Source of the DNA: UBA1479 sp048263775
Lineage (GTDB): Bacteria > Pseudomonadota > Alphaproteobacteria > Rhodospirillales > Casp-alpha2
DNA length: 64,000 nt
Direction of reading: 5' to 3'
Assembly: GCA_048263775.1 (NCBI GenBank)
Contig: JBLXDU010000006.1
Coordinates: forward strand, 124,001-188,000
Position numbers and translations under genes: made by a program. Within the stretch, counting starts at the first letter, position 1. Every line of letters starts with the position of its first letter. The notes beneath the pieces were generated by a model that had not been told where the DNA came from, did not search any database, and worked only from the letters and a program-made list of their open reading frames with translations. Below are positions 1 through 10,016 of this stretch, piece by piece.

Positions 1-55
1 CGAGAGCCAGGACCAGGGCGTCGCCCGGTGCCCAGCCGGCAAGAAGACCGGTCAT
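1..55 (-). CDS. Antiporter operon subunit, N-terminal fragment (cut by window edge)
   Basis: Only the first 18 codons are inside the window. They begin at an ATG whose first bases overlap the stop codon of the upstream mnhD-like gene (ATGA arrangement), so the gene is translationally coupled to the antiporter operon. The visible residues are small and hydrophobic, as expected for a membrane protein. In operons of this type the next gene is commonly another proton-channel subunit of the MnhA/MnhD/NuoM class; that identity is inference from position only. Confidence 0.55.
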   Translation of the reverse strand, partial: MTGLLAGWAPGDALVLAL

Positions 56-1590
56 GGCTTGCCTCCACTGGCGGGACCCATGAGGGCGTTGGCTGCCTCA
101 CCGGCAATGCGCAAGGTGGTGTCGCCGTCGATGCCGAACCAGATGGTGGCCGCGGCCAACACAATCATCGGCACCAGCATGGACAGCGGCGCCTCGCTGC
201 GCCGGGCGGCGCCTTCGGGCGGGGCCTTGAGATACGCGACCTCGACCACTCGCCAGACGTAGACGATGGCGAGCAGCGACGACAGCAGGATGCCAGCCGC
301 GACATACCACCAGCCGAGGGCAAGCGAAGCCTGCACCAACTGCCATTTGGAAATGAAGCCGACCGTCACCGGCGTGCCGATCAGCGACAGCCCGGCGACC
401 AGGAACACCGCGGTGGTCACCGGCATGCGTTTGCCGATGCCGGCAAGGTCGTTGAGCCTGACCGATCCGACGACATAGAACATGGCGCCCACGGCCATGA
501 AGGCGGCACCCTTCATGACGGCGTGGTTGAACAGATGGACAATGCCCCCAGTCAGGCCCGCGGCGGTGGCCATGCCGATGCCGAGCACCATGTAGCCGAC
601 CTGCGACACGCTGGAGTAGGCCAGCATGCGTTTCACGTCATTCTGGAAGATGGCGACGAAGGCGCCTGCGAACATGCCGACCAGGGCGACGATGATCAGC
701 ATCAAGCTGATGTCCGTGCCGGTGAACAGATCTGTGCCGCCGAATACGGTGAAGACAAGGCGCAGCAAGGCATAGATTGCGACCTTGGTCGCCGTCGAGG
801 CAAGGAACACGGTGACCGCCGAGGGCGCGAAGGCATAGGCATTGGGCAGCCAGGTGTGCAGCGGGAACATCGCGAGCTTGAGCCCCAGGCCGACAACCAC
901 GAAGGCGAAGGCGGCCAACACCGTGCGCGTATGGTCCACGGCCGGCAGCAGGGTCGCCAGGTCCGCCATGTTGAGCGAGCCCGTCATCATGTACATCAGG
1001 CCGACGCCGATGATGTAGAAGGTCGCGCCCAAGGTGCCCATGATCAGATAACGGTAGGACGCGGTCAGGGCGCGGCGATTGCCGCCCAGGCTGATCAGCA
1101 CGTAGCTCGACAGGGACGAGATTTCCAGGAACACAAACAGGTTGAAGGCATCCGCCGTGGTCGTGATGCCGATCAGGCCCGTCAGGCACAGCATGTACAT
1201 CAGGTAGAACAGGTAGATGCGGGGTTCCGACACTTCCTTTTCGACGCTGGCCTTGGCGTAGGGCAGGGTGATGGCGCCGATGGCCGTGATGATGACCAGA
1301 ACCAGGGCGTTGGCCGCGTCGATGCGGTATTCGATGCCCCAGGGCGCCGGCCAACTGCCGAGCTCGTAAATGATCAGGCCGCTGGCCAACACCTTGCCCA
1401 GCAGGACCAGGGCAATGAAGAAGGCGATCCAGGTAACGATCGTCGCCCACAGCCAGCTCAGCTTGGCGTCGCGCAGCAGTACGCAGATCGGTGCGCACAG
1501 AAGCGGCACGACGACCTGCAGGATGGGCAGGTGCGGTTCGATCGCGGCGGCAAAGGGCAGCGACAGGAAATAGGCGTAGAAGGCGGTCAC
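52..1590 (-). CDS. mnhD: Mrp/Mnh-type Na+/H+ antiporter subunit D
   Basis: A 512-residue polytopic membrane protein of the proton-translocating antiporter family shared with complex I subunits NuoL/M/N. It is expected to be one of the ion-translocating subunits of a multisubunit monovalent cation/proton antiporter in the inner membrane. Visible signatures are a buried glutamate in the FVFLEIS segment near residue 150 and the LKLAMFPLHTWLP block with conserved Lys and His near residues 235-250, plus many hydrophobic helices over the full length. The start is GTG, overlapping the TGA of mnhC by four bases. The length fits the MnhD class. Which cation it moves cannot be told from sequence. Confidence 0.93.
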   Translation of the reverse strand: MTAFYAYFLSLPFAAAIEPHLPILQVVVPLLCAPICVLLRDAKLSWLWATIVTWIAFFIALVLLGKVLASGLIIYELGSWPAPWGIEYRIDAANALVLVIITAIGAITLPYAKASVEKEVSEPRIYLFYLMYMLCLTGLIGITTTADAFNLFVFLEISSLSSYVLISLGGNRRALTASYRYLIMGTLGATFYIIGVGLMYMMTGSLNMADLATLLPAVDHTRTVLAAFAFVVVGLGLKLAMFPLHTWLPNAYAFAPSAVTVFLASTATKVAIYALLRLVFTVFGGTDLFTGTDISLMLIIVALVGMFAGAFVAIFQNDVKRMLAYSSVSQVGYMVLGIGMATAAGLTGGIVHLFNHAVMKGAAFMAVGAMFYVVGSVRLNDLAGIGKRMPVTTAVFLVAGLSLIGTPVTVGFISKWQLVQASLALGWWYVAAGILLSSLLAIVYVWRVVEVAYLKAPPEGAARRSEAPLSMLVPMIVLAAATIWFGIDGDTTLRIAGEAANALMGPASGGKP

Positions 1591-2018
1591 CTGTCCTCCT
1601 CCTCTTCCACGGCCAGGATCTCGTCATCCTCGATGGTGTCGTAGGCGTTGCGGATGCGCACGACCAAGGCGAGGCCGAGGGCCGTTGTTGCAACGCCGAC
1701 CACGATCGCGGTCAGGATCAGGACATGGGGCAGGGGGTTTGAATATAGTTTGATGCCTTCGTCCAGGATCGGCGCCGTGCCGCCCGTGACCTTGGCCATC
1801 AGGATGTAGAACAGAAAGACCGAGACCTGAAACACGTTCAGACCGACGATCTTCTTCACCAGGTTGTCGTGGGCGATGACGATGTAGAACCCGGTCATCA
1901 TCAGCGCGATGACGATCCAGTAACCGAGCAGACCGGGCGACGCCGGGCCGACCATGAAGGCTTCGAAGGAAAGCCACAGGTCGTAAAGCGGTTTGAAGAT
2001 GTCGACGAATCCCTGCAT
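1587..2018 (-). CDS. mnhC: Mrp/Mnh-type antiporter subunit C (NuoK-like)
   Basis: A 143-residue protein with about three transmembrane helices and the GLNVFQ signature of MnhC/NuoK proteins around residue 60. In the antiporter complex it corresponds to the small NuoK-like membrane subunit. The N-terminus carries about 30 residues before the first helix and the C-terminus is strongly acidic (a run of Glu/Asp), probably cytoplasmic. It starts at ATG 5 bases after the end of mnhB and overlaps mnhD by four bases, so it is part of one transcription and translation unit. Confidence 0.9.
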   Translation of the reverse strand: MQGFVDIFKPLYDLWLSFEAFMVGPASPGLLGYWIVIALMMTGFYIVIAHDNLVKKIVGLNVFQVSVFLFYILMAKVTGGTAPILDEGIKLYSNPLPHVLILTAIVVGVATTALGLALVVRIRNAYDTIEDDEILAVEEEEDR

Positions 2019-2022
2019 GGCC

Positions 2023-2448
2023 TCAGTCCCCGCCCGACTGGCCGGCGAACACGTTGAAGATCGTGATCATTGCCGCCGCGACCGTGATGCCGACACCCAA
2101 TTCGACGATCAGGATGCCGTAGTGCTGCCCGTGCAAGGGGTCGTGGGCCAGGACGTTGTAGTCCAGATAGTTGCCGCCCAGGATCAGCCCCGCGACCCCG
2201 GTCAGCCCGTAGGTCAGCACGCCGACGACCAGCAGCAGGCGCGTCGACCAGGGCGGCAGCACCCGTTTCACCGTCTCGACGCCGAACAGGATGGCGTAGA
2301 GGATAAAGCCCGAACCGAAGATCACGCCGGCCTGAAACCCGCCGCCGGGGCCGAAGTCGCCGTGAAACTGAACGTAAAGCGCGAACAGCAGGATCGGCGG
2401 AATCAGGAACTTGGAGACGACGCGGAGAACGACCTTACGGTGCATCAT
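2023..2448 (-). CDS. mnhB: Mrp/Mnh-type antiporter subunit B (MnhB domain)
   Basis: A 141-residue membrane protein matching the MnhB domain: four predicted helices and the conserved stretch GDFGPGGGFQAGV near residues 30-42, which is diagnostic for the family. The start overlaps the stop of the upstream DUF4040 gene; two adjacent ATG codons (2448 and 2445) are possible starts. It acts as a structural subunit of the cation/proton antiporter. The preceding DUF4040 gene supplies the part that in two-domain MnhA proteins is fused to the large subunit, so here these functions are on separate genes. Confidence 0.92.
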   Translation of the reverse strand: MMHRKVVLRVVSKFLIPPILLFALYVQFHGDFGPGGGFQAGVIFGSGFILYAILFGVETVKRVLPPWSTRLLLVVGVLTYGLTGVAGLILGGNYLDYNVLAHDPLHGQHYGILIVELGVGITVAAAMITIFNVFAGQSGGD

Positions 2449-3005
2449 GATGCGGCCCCCTTCGTGTCCGAGCCGCCTTCATCCGCCTCCTCGTCTTCGC
2501 GCCGCCGGCGGGCGCGGCCTAGGATGGCCAGCACGCCCGTGGCGGCGGTGAAGATGACGAAGACTTCGCCGAGGGTGTCATAGCCGCGGTAGCTGGCCAG
2601 CACGCTGGTGACGATGTTGGGCATGCCCACTTCTTCGCCCGATTTCTCGATATAACGGGGCACCACGTGGTGGTGGATGGCGGCGATCTTGTCGCCGTAG
2701 CGGGGCATGTCGAAGGTGCCGTAGACCAGCACGGCGCCGGTTATGGCGACGACGAGAAATGCGGTCGTGCTCTTGCTTTTGCCGCCGCCCAGCTTTTCCT
2801 TGCGCGTGGTCAAGGCCAGGGTGCCCAGCATCAGGACGGTGGAGATTCCCGCGCCCACGGCGGCCTCGGTGAAGGCGACATCGACTGCGTCCAGCACCAC
2901 ATAGGCGGCGGCGCCGATCAGCGAGAAGATGCCGGACAGCATGGACACGGCGAACAGGTCACGGATGCGCGCGATGGCCAAGCCGACGGCCCCCATCATG
3001 AGCAT
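2445..3005 (-). CDS. DUF4040 (MbhD-like) antiporter subunit
   Basis: At least 186 residues. The first part matches DUF4040/MbhD (conserved ALTEAAVG-type sequence, here VAFTEAAVGAG near residues 43-53). The rest adds a helix and a TM-containing tail like the MbhE-type extension, with a charged Arg/Glu/Asp end. These domains correspond to the C-terminal part of MnhA. The first ATG (3005) falls inside the first transmembrane helix. In the same frame an ATA at 3030-3032 sits six bases after a GGGGAGG ribosome-binding site and would give a normal N-terminal helix; CTG at 3006-3008 is another option. The true start is therefore probably upstream of the coordinates given. Confidence 0.85.
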   Translation of the reverse strand: MLMMGAVGLAIARIRDLFAVSMLSGIFSLIGAAAYVVLDAVDVAFTEAAVGAGISTVLMLGTLALTTRKEKLGGGKSKSTTAFLVVAITGAVLVYGTFDMPRYGDKIAAIHHHVVPRYIEKSGEEVGMPNIVTSVLASYRGYDTLGEVFVIFTAATGVLAILGRARRRREDEEADEGGSDTKGAAS

Positions 3006-3028
3006 CAGGACGATGATGATGACGTTTT

Positions 3029-3385
3029 CTATGGTCGGCCTCCCCGGCTGAGGGCCGCGCTTTTTTCCTCATCGACCCGGGGTGTGACGCCGGCATTGAG
3101 GCAGGCGCGGGCCAGGGCGTGGGTCGCCGTCGGGCTGGTGAAGAAGATGAAGGCCAGGATCAGGGCCAGCTTAACCGTGACAATGGTCAGCCCGGCCTGG
3201 AACATCAGGCCGACCAGGATCAATTCGCAGCCCAGCGTATCGATGACGCCCGCCGGATGCATGCGCGCGAACACGTCGGGCATGGTGATCATGCCGATAC
3301 CGCCGATGATCAGCAGTGCCGCGCCCGGCAGAATGAACAGCCAGGTCAGGATGTCGAAGATGATCGGATCAACGGGGAGCGCCAT
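3029..3385 (-). CDS. mnhG: Mrp/Mnh-type antiporter subunit G
   Basis: A 118-residue protein with three hydrophobic helices and the MnhG/PhaG features: the MPDVFARMHPAG segment near residues 35-46 (a highly conserved family motif) and DTLGCELILVG. It is a small accessory subunit of the antiporter. ATG at 3385 lies two bases after the stop of mnhF, so the genes are coupled. Length matches the family. Confidence 0.93.
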   Translation of the reverse strand: MALPVDPIIFDILTWLFILPGAALLIIGGIGMITMPDVFARMHPAGVIDTLGCELILVGLMFQAGLTIVTVKLALILAFIFFTSPTATHALARACLNAGVTPRVDEEKSAALSRGGRP

Positions 3386-3387
3386 GG

Positions 3388-3684
3388 TCAGATATCCCCC
3401 GCATCGGGGCTGGTGGCTTGTTCGCCATGGCCCATGTCCCGGAACTTGATGAACTTGGTTACCGCGATGGTGCCGATGAAGTTGATCAGCGCATAGACCA
3501 GCGCCAGATCGAGGAATTCCGGCCGCCCCTGCAGGAACCCGACGACCGAGATCAGGAGCACGGTCAACGTGCCGAAGACATTCACGGCGAGGATACGGTC
3601 GAACACGGTCGGCCCTTTGAGCGCACGCACCAGGACCAGAACCATGGTGACCAGAACGGCGAGGGAGGCGGCGGCGAAGCTCAT
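3388..3684 (-). CDS. mnhF: Mrp/Mnh-type antiporter subunit F
   Basis: A 98-residue protein with three helices and the KGPTVFDRILAVN motif near residues 23-35 typical of MnhF/PhaF. It lies between mnhE (five bases upstream) and mnhG in the usual E-F-G order of Mrp operons. It is a small membrane subunit of the cation/proton antiporter with no catalytic role of its own known. Confidence 0.93.
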   Translation of the reverse strand: MSFAAASLAVLVTMVLVLVRALKGPTVFDRILAVNVFGTLTVLLISVVGFLQGRPEFLDLALVYALINFIGTIAVTKFIKFRDMGHGEQATSPDAGDI

Positions 3685-3688
3685 GGCG

Positions 3689-4177
3689 TTAGCGGTCCTC
3701 TCCGGGCGCGCCCTCGACGGCCGTGCAGCGGCGGTCCATCTCGCCGGACTTCAACCCGTCGGCAGCACCCCGTGTCAGCGCGTGGACGATCATCACCCCG
3801 TCTTCGACGGCGAGGGTCACCGTGCCCGGTGTGAGGGTAATGGAATTGGCGTAGATGACATGGCCCAATTCGGTCTTCTGTGTCGCCTTAGTGCGCAGGA
3901 CCGAGGTATGGACCCGGCCCTTGGGGGACAGCACGGCCTTGACCACATCGATGTTGGCCATGACGATCTCCTTGCCCAGCCAGGGCAGGTAGGTCAGCCA
4001 GCGCCAGGTAACCTGGATGGGGTGGCCTTCGTGGTCGACCACGTCCATGCGGTGGGCGATGAACACGACCAAGGCGACGGAACCGGCGCCGAAGGCCAGG
4101 ATCAGCGGAATCGTATAGCCCGACAGCAGCCACCAGAGCGCGGCCAAGCCGATGCTAAGGCTGATCGCATGGAGCAC
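3689..4177 (-). CDS. mnhE: Mrp/Mnh-type antiporter subunit E
   Basis: A protein of about 162 residues with two N-terminal helices followed by a soluble domain, matching MnhE: NSITLTPGTVTL near residues 105-116 is the family signature. I place the start at GTG 4177, eight bases after a GGGGGA ribosome-binding site; the longer frame up to 4222 adds charged residues with no homology value. It is the first gene of the antiporter operon, and its promoter must lie in the 220-base divergent region shared with the DUF192 gene. Confidence 0.88.
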   Translation of the reverse strand: MLHAISLSIGLAALWWLLSGYTIPLILAFGAGSVALVVFIAHRMDVVDHEGHPIQVTWRWLTYLPWLGKEIVMANIDVVKAVLSPKGRVHTSVLRTKATQKTELGHVIYANSITLTPGTVTLAVEDGVMIVHALTRGAADGLKSGEMDRRCTAVEGAPGEDR

Positions 4178-4397
4178 TGAAACGTTCCCCCGTTCTTCCC
4201 CTGGTCGGTATTGCCGCACCATTGAAGGGCGGCACCGATCACCACGTTATCCGAGGCTCAGGTATACCACCCAAAGCCATCGACGTGACAACAAAATGGG
4301 CATAATTTCATGGAATAACAAGGACGTTCGCGCTGGTATACCAAGGGCGGCGGAAATCAACGGAAGCTGTATTATTAATAGGTGCGATGGACCTGAA

Positions 4398-4904
4398 ATG
4401 ATCGACAGGATTTTCAGATCGTGGAAAATCACGCGCCGCGCCGCCCTGCATTTTTTGGGTGTGTCGGCGGTGCTTTGTGTCGTTTTGGGCGGTATGGCCG
4501 CGCATGCGGATGGCCAAACGGTCAGATTCGCCGAATCCGAAGTGGTCGTGCATACGGTGAACGGCGCGTATCCGTTCAAGGTCGAGATGGCGGTCGACGA
4601 CGCGCAGCGCGCCCTCGGTCTGATGTATCGCCGCGACCTGGCCCCGGACCGGGGCATGCTGTTCGACTTCGGGCGCGAGATCTACATCTCCATGTGGATG
4701 CGCAACACCTTCATTCCGCTTGATATGTTGTTTATCGGCGCGGACGGACGCATCGGATTCATCCGCGAACGCACGACGCCGCAGTCGTTGGACATCATCG
4801 AGGCGCCGGAGCGCAACCGCGCCGTGCTTGAGGTTGCGGCCGGGACGGCGGCGCGGCTCGGCATCCGCGTCGGCGACCGGGTCGACCACGCGATCTTTCG
4901 CTAA
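4398..4904 (+). CDS. Secreted DUF192 family protein
   Basis: A 168-residue protein with an N-terminal export signal: two arginines (KITRRAAL) before a hydrophobic stretch and an AHADG cleavage region near residues 35-40, possibly a Tat signal. The mature part is a DUF192 domain: GLMYRRDLAPDRGMLF and the SMWMRNTFIPLDMLFI block near residues 95-110 are characteristic. DUF192 proteins are small single-domain secreted or periplasmic proteins without an established reaction. The start at ATG 4398 gives the complete signal peptide; the upstream extension of the frame is not needed. The gene is monocistronic and divergent from the antiporter operon. Confidence 0.88.
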   Translation: MIDRIFRSWKITRRAALHFLGVSAVLCVVLGGMAAHADGQTVRFAESEVVVHTVNGAYPFKVEMAVDDAQRALGLMYRRDLAPDRGMLFDFGREIYISMWMRNTFIPLDMLFIGADGRIGFIRERTTPQSLDIIEAPERNRAVLEVAAGTAARLGIRVGDRVDHAIFR

Positions 4905-4951
4905 CCGCGTGCTTGCCTTGGGCAGGCTTAAATCATAGGTTTCCCCCGCGT

Positions 4952-5028
4952 CGGGGCGTAGCTCAGCCTGGTAGAGTGCGTGCTTTGGGAGCACGATGTC
5001 GCTGGTTCGAATCCAGTCGCCCCGACCA
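4952..5028 (+). tRNA. tRNA-Pro (anticodon TGG)
   Basis: A 77-base cloverleaf with encoded CCA. The acceptor arms CGGGGCG and CGCCCCG pair perfectly, the anticodon stem CGTGC/GCACG encloses TTTGGGA (anticodon TGG), and the T arm contains GGTTCGAATCC. It decodes proline CCN codons. Confidence 0.97.
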
Positions 5029-5159
5029 GTATCCAGGCAGGGGATCCGGGGTCATGCCACCGGGTCCGTCCATGTGACCGTTGACGGGACGGCCCGATGG
5101 CCGCATAGAAGACCTTAAGACGCGCGGCAATCGGCCGCGCCAGGATGGGAATTGGGAAG

Positions 5160-5468
5160 ATGAGCGAAGCGCGCATTTTTCAGCCGGCGAAGAACGCCAT
5201 GCAGTCCGGCCGGGGCAAAACCCGGCGTTGGATACTGGAATACGAGCCGGCGGAACCCCGCGTCGCCGACCCCCTGATGGGCTGGATCGGCTCGGGCGAT
5301 ACCCGCGGCCAGCTGCGGCTCAAGTTCGACAGCAAGGAAGAAGCCGTCGACTACGCCAAGAAGAACGGCCTGATCTACAAGGTGATCGAGCCCCATACTC
5401 GCCGCGTCAAGCCGAAGAGTTATTCCGACAACTTCGCCTTCGACAAGGTCGGCGTCTGGACCCACTGA
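5160..5468 (+). CDS. NDUFS4-like complex I accessory subunit
   Basis: A 102-residue protein matching the family 'ETC complex I subunit conserved region' (NDUFS4-type). Visible signatures are the early RIFQPAKNAMQSGRG segment, the central WIGSGDTRGQLRLKF block and the end region NFAFDKVGVWTH. In alphaproteobacteria and mitochondria this small protein is an accessory subunit on the hydrophilic arm of complex I. The start at ATG 5160 is chosen because homologues begin with a MxxARIF-type sequence; five more in-frame codons are possible. It lies 50 kb away from the nuo genes of this window, between two tRNA genes, as a stand-alone gene. Confidence 0.9.
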   Translation: MSEARIFQPAKNAMQSGRGKTRRWILEYEPAEPRVADPLMGWIGSGDTRGQLRLKFDSKEEAVDYAKKNGLIYKVIEPHTRRVKPKSYSDNFAFDKVGVWTH

Positions 5469-5512
5469 ATGGGGTTGCGCCGGGCCGTCTTGCCAGCGTG
5501 TCATCCGCCGGA

Positions 5513-5589
5513 GACTCCGTAGCTCAACTGGATAGAGCAGCTGCCTTCTAAGCAGCAGGTTGCAGGTTCGAGTCCTGCCGGGGTCGCCA
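5513..5589 (+). tRNA. tRNA-Arg (anticodon TCT)
   Basis: A 77-base cloverleaf with encoded CCA. Acceptor arms GACTCCG and CGGGGTC pair with one G-T wobble; the anticodon stem GCTGC/GCAGC encloses CTTCTAA (anticodon TCT); the T arm contains GGTTCGAGTCC. It reads AGA/AGG codons. Confidence 0.97.
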
Positions 5590-5622
5590 GTTATTTCAAT
5601 GACTTAAAGGGAGTGGGCTGCG

Positions 5623-5988
5623 GTGAGCTTGAAACGCATGGTTCTGCAAATGGGGCAGGGCACCGATATTCACGGCGCGGACAGCACCAAGGCCGCCGAA
5701 CGGGCCGTGCGTGATGCGCTGTGGCGGAATTTCCTGCAGATCGCCGATGCCCTTGGGCAGCCGCGAGACAACATGGTCATCGAGGTGACCATCGGTGCAC
5801 CCCGCCCCGAGACCATCGACAAGGCTGCCGTCGCGGCCGTGTTTCCCTACGGTCAGATCACCGTGACCTGCCAAGAGGGGGGCTTGGAAATCGCGACACC
5901 GGACGGCACGGATTCAACCTTGCTCGCCCATGCCGCCGTCGTGGTCCGCATGGATGTTCCGGACGATGTCCTGGGAGACGCCCAATGA
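5623..5988 (+). CDS. Lin0512 family protein, first copy
   Basis: A 121-residue protein starting at GTG, about ten bases after AGGGAG. It resembles the Lin0512 family: an N-terminal strand followed by a G-G-DxHGxDxTKAAxRAVRDA pattern (residues 10-30), a VIEVTIGAPRPETID segment near 51-65, and a C-terminal strand-rich part. Proteins of this family are about 115-120 residues and have no established function. It overlaps the next gene by ATGA, and the two products are paralogues (about one third identical by eye), so they probably act together, for example as a heteromer; that is inference. Confidence 0.8.
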   Translation: MSLKRMVLQMGQGTDIHGADSTKAAERAVRDALWRNFLQIADALGQPRDNMVIEVTIGAPRPETIDKAAVAAVFPYGQITVTCQEGGLEIATPDGTDSTLLAHAAVVVRMDVPDDVLGDAQ

Positions 5989-6350
5989 GTGCAAAACTGG
6001 ACCGCGTGATTTTGGAAATGGGCTCCGGCGTTTCTCTGCGCGGGGGCAATTATACGAAAGCCGCCTGCCGCGCCGTCGATGACGCCATCCATCATTCAAG
6101 TCTGTCGTTCATGCGCGAATTAGGACGGGACCCGGATACCGATATGACGGTTGAGGTGACGATCGGCGTCCAGGATCCATCGGCGGTCGATACCGAAGCG
6201 GTGAAGGCCATGCTGCCGCATGGCAGCGCGACGGTCCGGGTCGTCAAAGGCGGCCTGAACGTTCCTTACCCCGAACGCGGTTATGAAACGATCATTGCCA
6301 GTGCCGCGGTCGCGGCCTTTGCCGATATGTCGCGGTACAAAGCTTCTTAA
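5985..6350 (+). CDS. Lin0512 family protein, second copy
   Basis: A 121-residue paralogue of the preceding product. It keeps the same layout: VILEMGSGVSLRGGNYTKAA at residues 8-27, VEVTIGVQDPSAVDTEAV in the middle and a VVKGGLNVPYPE segment near 86-97, which is closer to typical single-copy Lin0512 proteins than the first copy is. Translation is coupled through the ATGA overlap. Function unknown. Confidence 0.85.
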   Translation: MSAKLDRVILEMGSGVSLRGGNYTKAACRAVDDAIHHSSLSFMRELGRDPDTDMTVEVTIGVQDPSAVDTEAVKAMLPHGSATVRVVKGGLNVPYPERGYETIIASAAVAAFADMSRYKAS

Positions 6351-6402
6351 GCGATCTCCCTCGCGGGGATGCCATAGGCCACAAGCAGGCGCACTCTCCC
6401 GA

Positions 6403-6690
6403 TTATGCCGTGTTTTCCGGGTGTCCGTCCGGGCGCCGGGCAATACCCTTGGCGGCCTGTTCGACGCCGTATGCCTGGACCAGGATATCCGTCGAAGTTT
6501 CGGCCAGATCGATGCATTCGGTCAGCAGGTTGAGTATGCGCATGTTGTTGGCGACGACTTTCTCCGTATCCTTATCGTGGACGGCGACGGAGAGGTGGCA
6601 GCGCGCGATGATATCGTTGCGCAGGATGCGGAGGACCTCCTCCAGCTTGGCGCCGTTGGGGTTGTCATCCGAGATCAGCAGGTTCGTCAT
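6403..6690 (-). CDS. Small hypothetical helical protein
   Basis: A 95-residue protein that I do not recognise. The start at ATG 6690 follows AGGAAAGGAACAC, a good ribosome-binding site; an upstream in-frame ATG (6723) lacks one. The sequence is mainly helical and charged in the middle (EEVLRILRNDIIARC, then VVANNMRILNLLTECIDLAETS) with no hydrophobic segment and a polar tail. It is convergent with the Lin0512 pair. The upstream region 6700-6790 is AT-rich and contains promoter-like sequence. Confidence 0.65.
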   Translation of the reverse strand: MTNLLISDDNPNGAKLEEVLRILRNDIIARCHLSVAVHDKDTEKVVANNMRILNLLTECIDLAETSTDILVQAYGVEQAAKGIARRPDGHPENTA

Positions 6691-6873
6691 GGCTGTGTTC
6701 CTTTCCTCATCGCGTCTTCGCATTTATTATTTCGATTCCAAAATAATATAGGGTTACCCTAGAGAAAGTGACGGAATACACACCCTAGACTTGAGGTATA
6801 GAGCACCCAATGCAAGAGGGCAGGCGGGTTCGGGAGGCCGGTCTTGCGCAATGGGATTCAATCACACAAGAGA

Positions 6874-6903
6874 AACGGGCGGGCTCCGAAGGACCCGCCC
6901 GTT
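6874..6903 (-). terminator. Rho-independent terminator of katG
   Basis: Read on the minus strand, a ten-pair stem (AACGGGCGGG with CCCGCCCGTT, plus three inner pairs around a GAA/TTC loop) is followed by TTTCTCTTG. It lies 29 bases beyond the katG stop codon. Confidence 0.8.
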
Positions 6904-6931
6904 GTCTTTAATGCCGACTTTCTGCGCCGGT

Positions 6932-9082
<2,151 letters not shown>

Positions 9083-9359
9083 TGGGATCCTCCAGTTACA
9101 TCGTCGGTTATTGAAAAACGCGTGTTCGGAGGGAAAAGTCGAGACGAGTTTAATTTACGTCTAACGGTTGTAAAATTTACCCAGGTCCGCTGCCTTCTCC
9201 CGTAGACGCGGCCCGGATTGGACCGCCGCCATCAGCTTGCCGGAGTGTTAAACCTGCAGCATCGGCGTTTGGTGACATTAGCGACAGGCTTGTATTCAGT
9301 ATAATTGATTATATTTTTTTAATTAATCGAGATAATCGATGATGTGTAGTGAGAGCATA
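9083..9359. other. Intergenic region between katG and msrA
   Basis: This 277-base gap must hold the katG promoter. Its right part (about 9290-9350) is strikingly AT-rich for this genome, with a T7 run and the small inverted repeat ATCGA-N5-TCGAT. As this part lies just downstream of msrA it may contribute to transcription termination, but I see no clean GC hairpin. No gene is evident. Confidence 0.5.
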
Positions 9360-10016
9360 TCAGTTTGTCAGGCTGATCGGGCAGGTGACGCCCGTGCCAC
9401 CGAGCCCGCAATAACCCCGGGGGTTCTTGGCCAGGTACTGCTGGTGGACGTCCTCGGCGTAATAGAACGGCCCCGCATCCTTGATCTCGGTCGTGATCTT
9501 GCCGTAGCCCGCGTCGGTGAGCTTCTTCTGATAGGCCTTCAGCGAGGCCTCGGCGGCGCGGCGCTGCTCGAGTGAATTGACATAGATGCCGGAGCGGTAC
9601 TGGGTCCCTCGATCGTTGCCCTGGCCCATGCCCTGGGTCGGGTCGTGGTTCTCCCAGAATACCCTCAGCATGTCCTCAAAGCTCGCCTTGGCCGTGTCGT
9701 AGACAGCCAGCAGGATCTCGTTATGGCCGGTCTGGCCGGTGCAGACCTCCTGATAGGTGGGGTTGGGGGTGAACCCGGCGCCGTATCCCACCGCCGTGGT
9801 CCATACGCCAGGGGTTTCCCAGAATTTGCGTTCCGCGCCCCAGAAACAGCCCATGCCGAACACGGCGGTTTCCATGCCGTCGGGAAACGGCGGCTTGATG
9901 CGGTTGCCGGAGACGAAATGATGTTCGGATGTGGGGATCGGCGTGTCGCGGCCGGGCAGGGCCTGGTCGGCAGTCGGCAATTCTGATTTGTTCGGCATCT
10001 TGAACAGGGAAAACAT
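9360..10016 (-). CDS. msrA: Peptide methionine-S-sulfoxide reductase MsrA
   Basis: A 218-residue enzyme that reduces methionine-S-sulfoxide in proteins. The catalytic motif GCFWGAE puts the nucleophile at Cys57, and the C-terminus has candidate resolving cysteines at 203 and 212 (YCGLGGTGVTC), giving a thioredoxin-recycled two- or three-cysteine mechanism. The N-terminus is about 45 residues longer than the minimal MsrA fold, as in several proteobacterial forms, and is not an obvious signal peptide. It lies next to katG on the same strand, in keeping with a shared role in oxidative stress, but the 277-base gap suggests separate transcription. Confidence 0.97.
   Translation of the reverse strand: MFSLFKMPNKSELPTADQALPGRDTPIPTSEHHFVSGNRIKPPFPDGMETAVFGMGCFWGAERKFWETPGVWTTAVGYGAGFTPNPTYQEVCTGQTGHNEILLAVYDTAKASFEDMLRVFWENHDPTQGMGQGNDRGTQYRSGIYVNSLEQRRAAEASLKAYQKKLTDAGYGKITTEIKDAGPFYYAEDVHQQYLAKNPRGYCGLGGTGVTCPISLTN

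Noticed and set aside
28..1644. A 538-codon open frame on the plus strand
   Set aside because: It is antisense to mnhD and is Gln/Gly/Asp/His-rich without any recognisable domain.
4152..4397. N-terminal extension of the DUF192 protein back to 4152
   Set aside because: The signal peptide begins at 4398; the extension overlaps the promoter region and the start of mnhE and carries no homology.
4930..6350. tRNA-associated integration (attachment site) near tRNA-Pro and tRNA-Arg
   Set aside because: No integrase, no repeat of the tRNA 3' end and no mobile genes nearby; the genes between the tRNAs are typical chromosomal ones.
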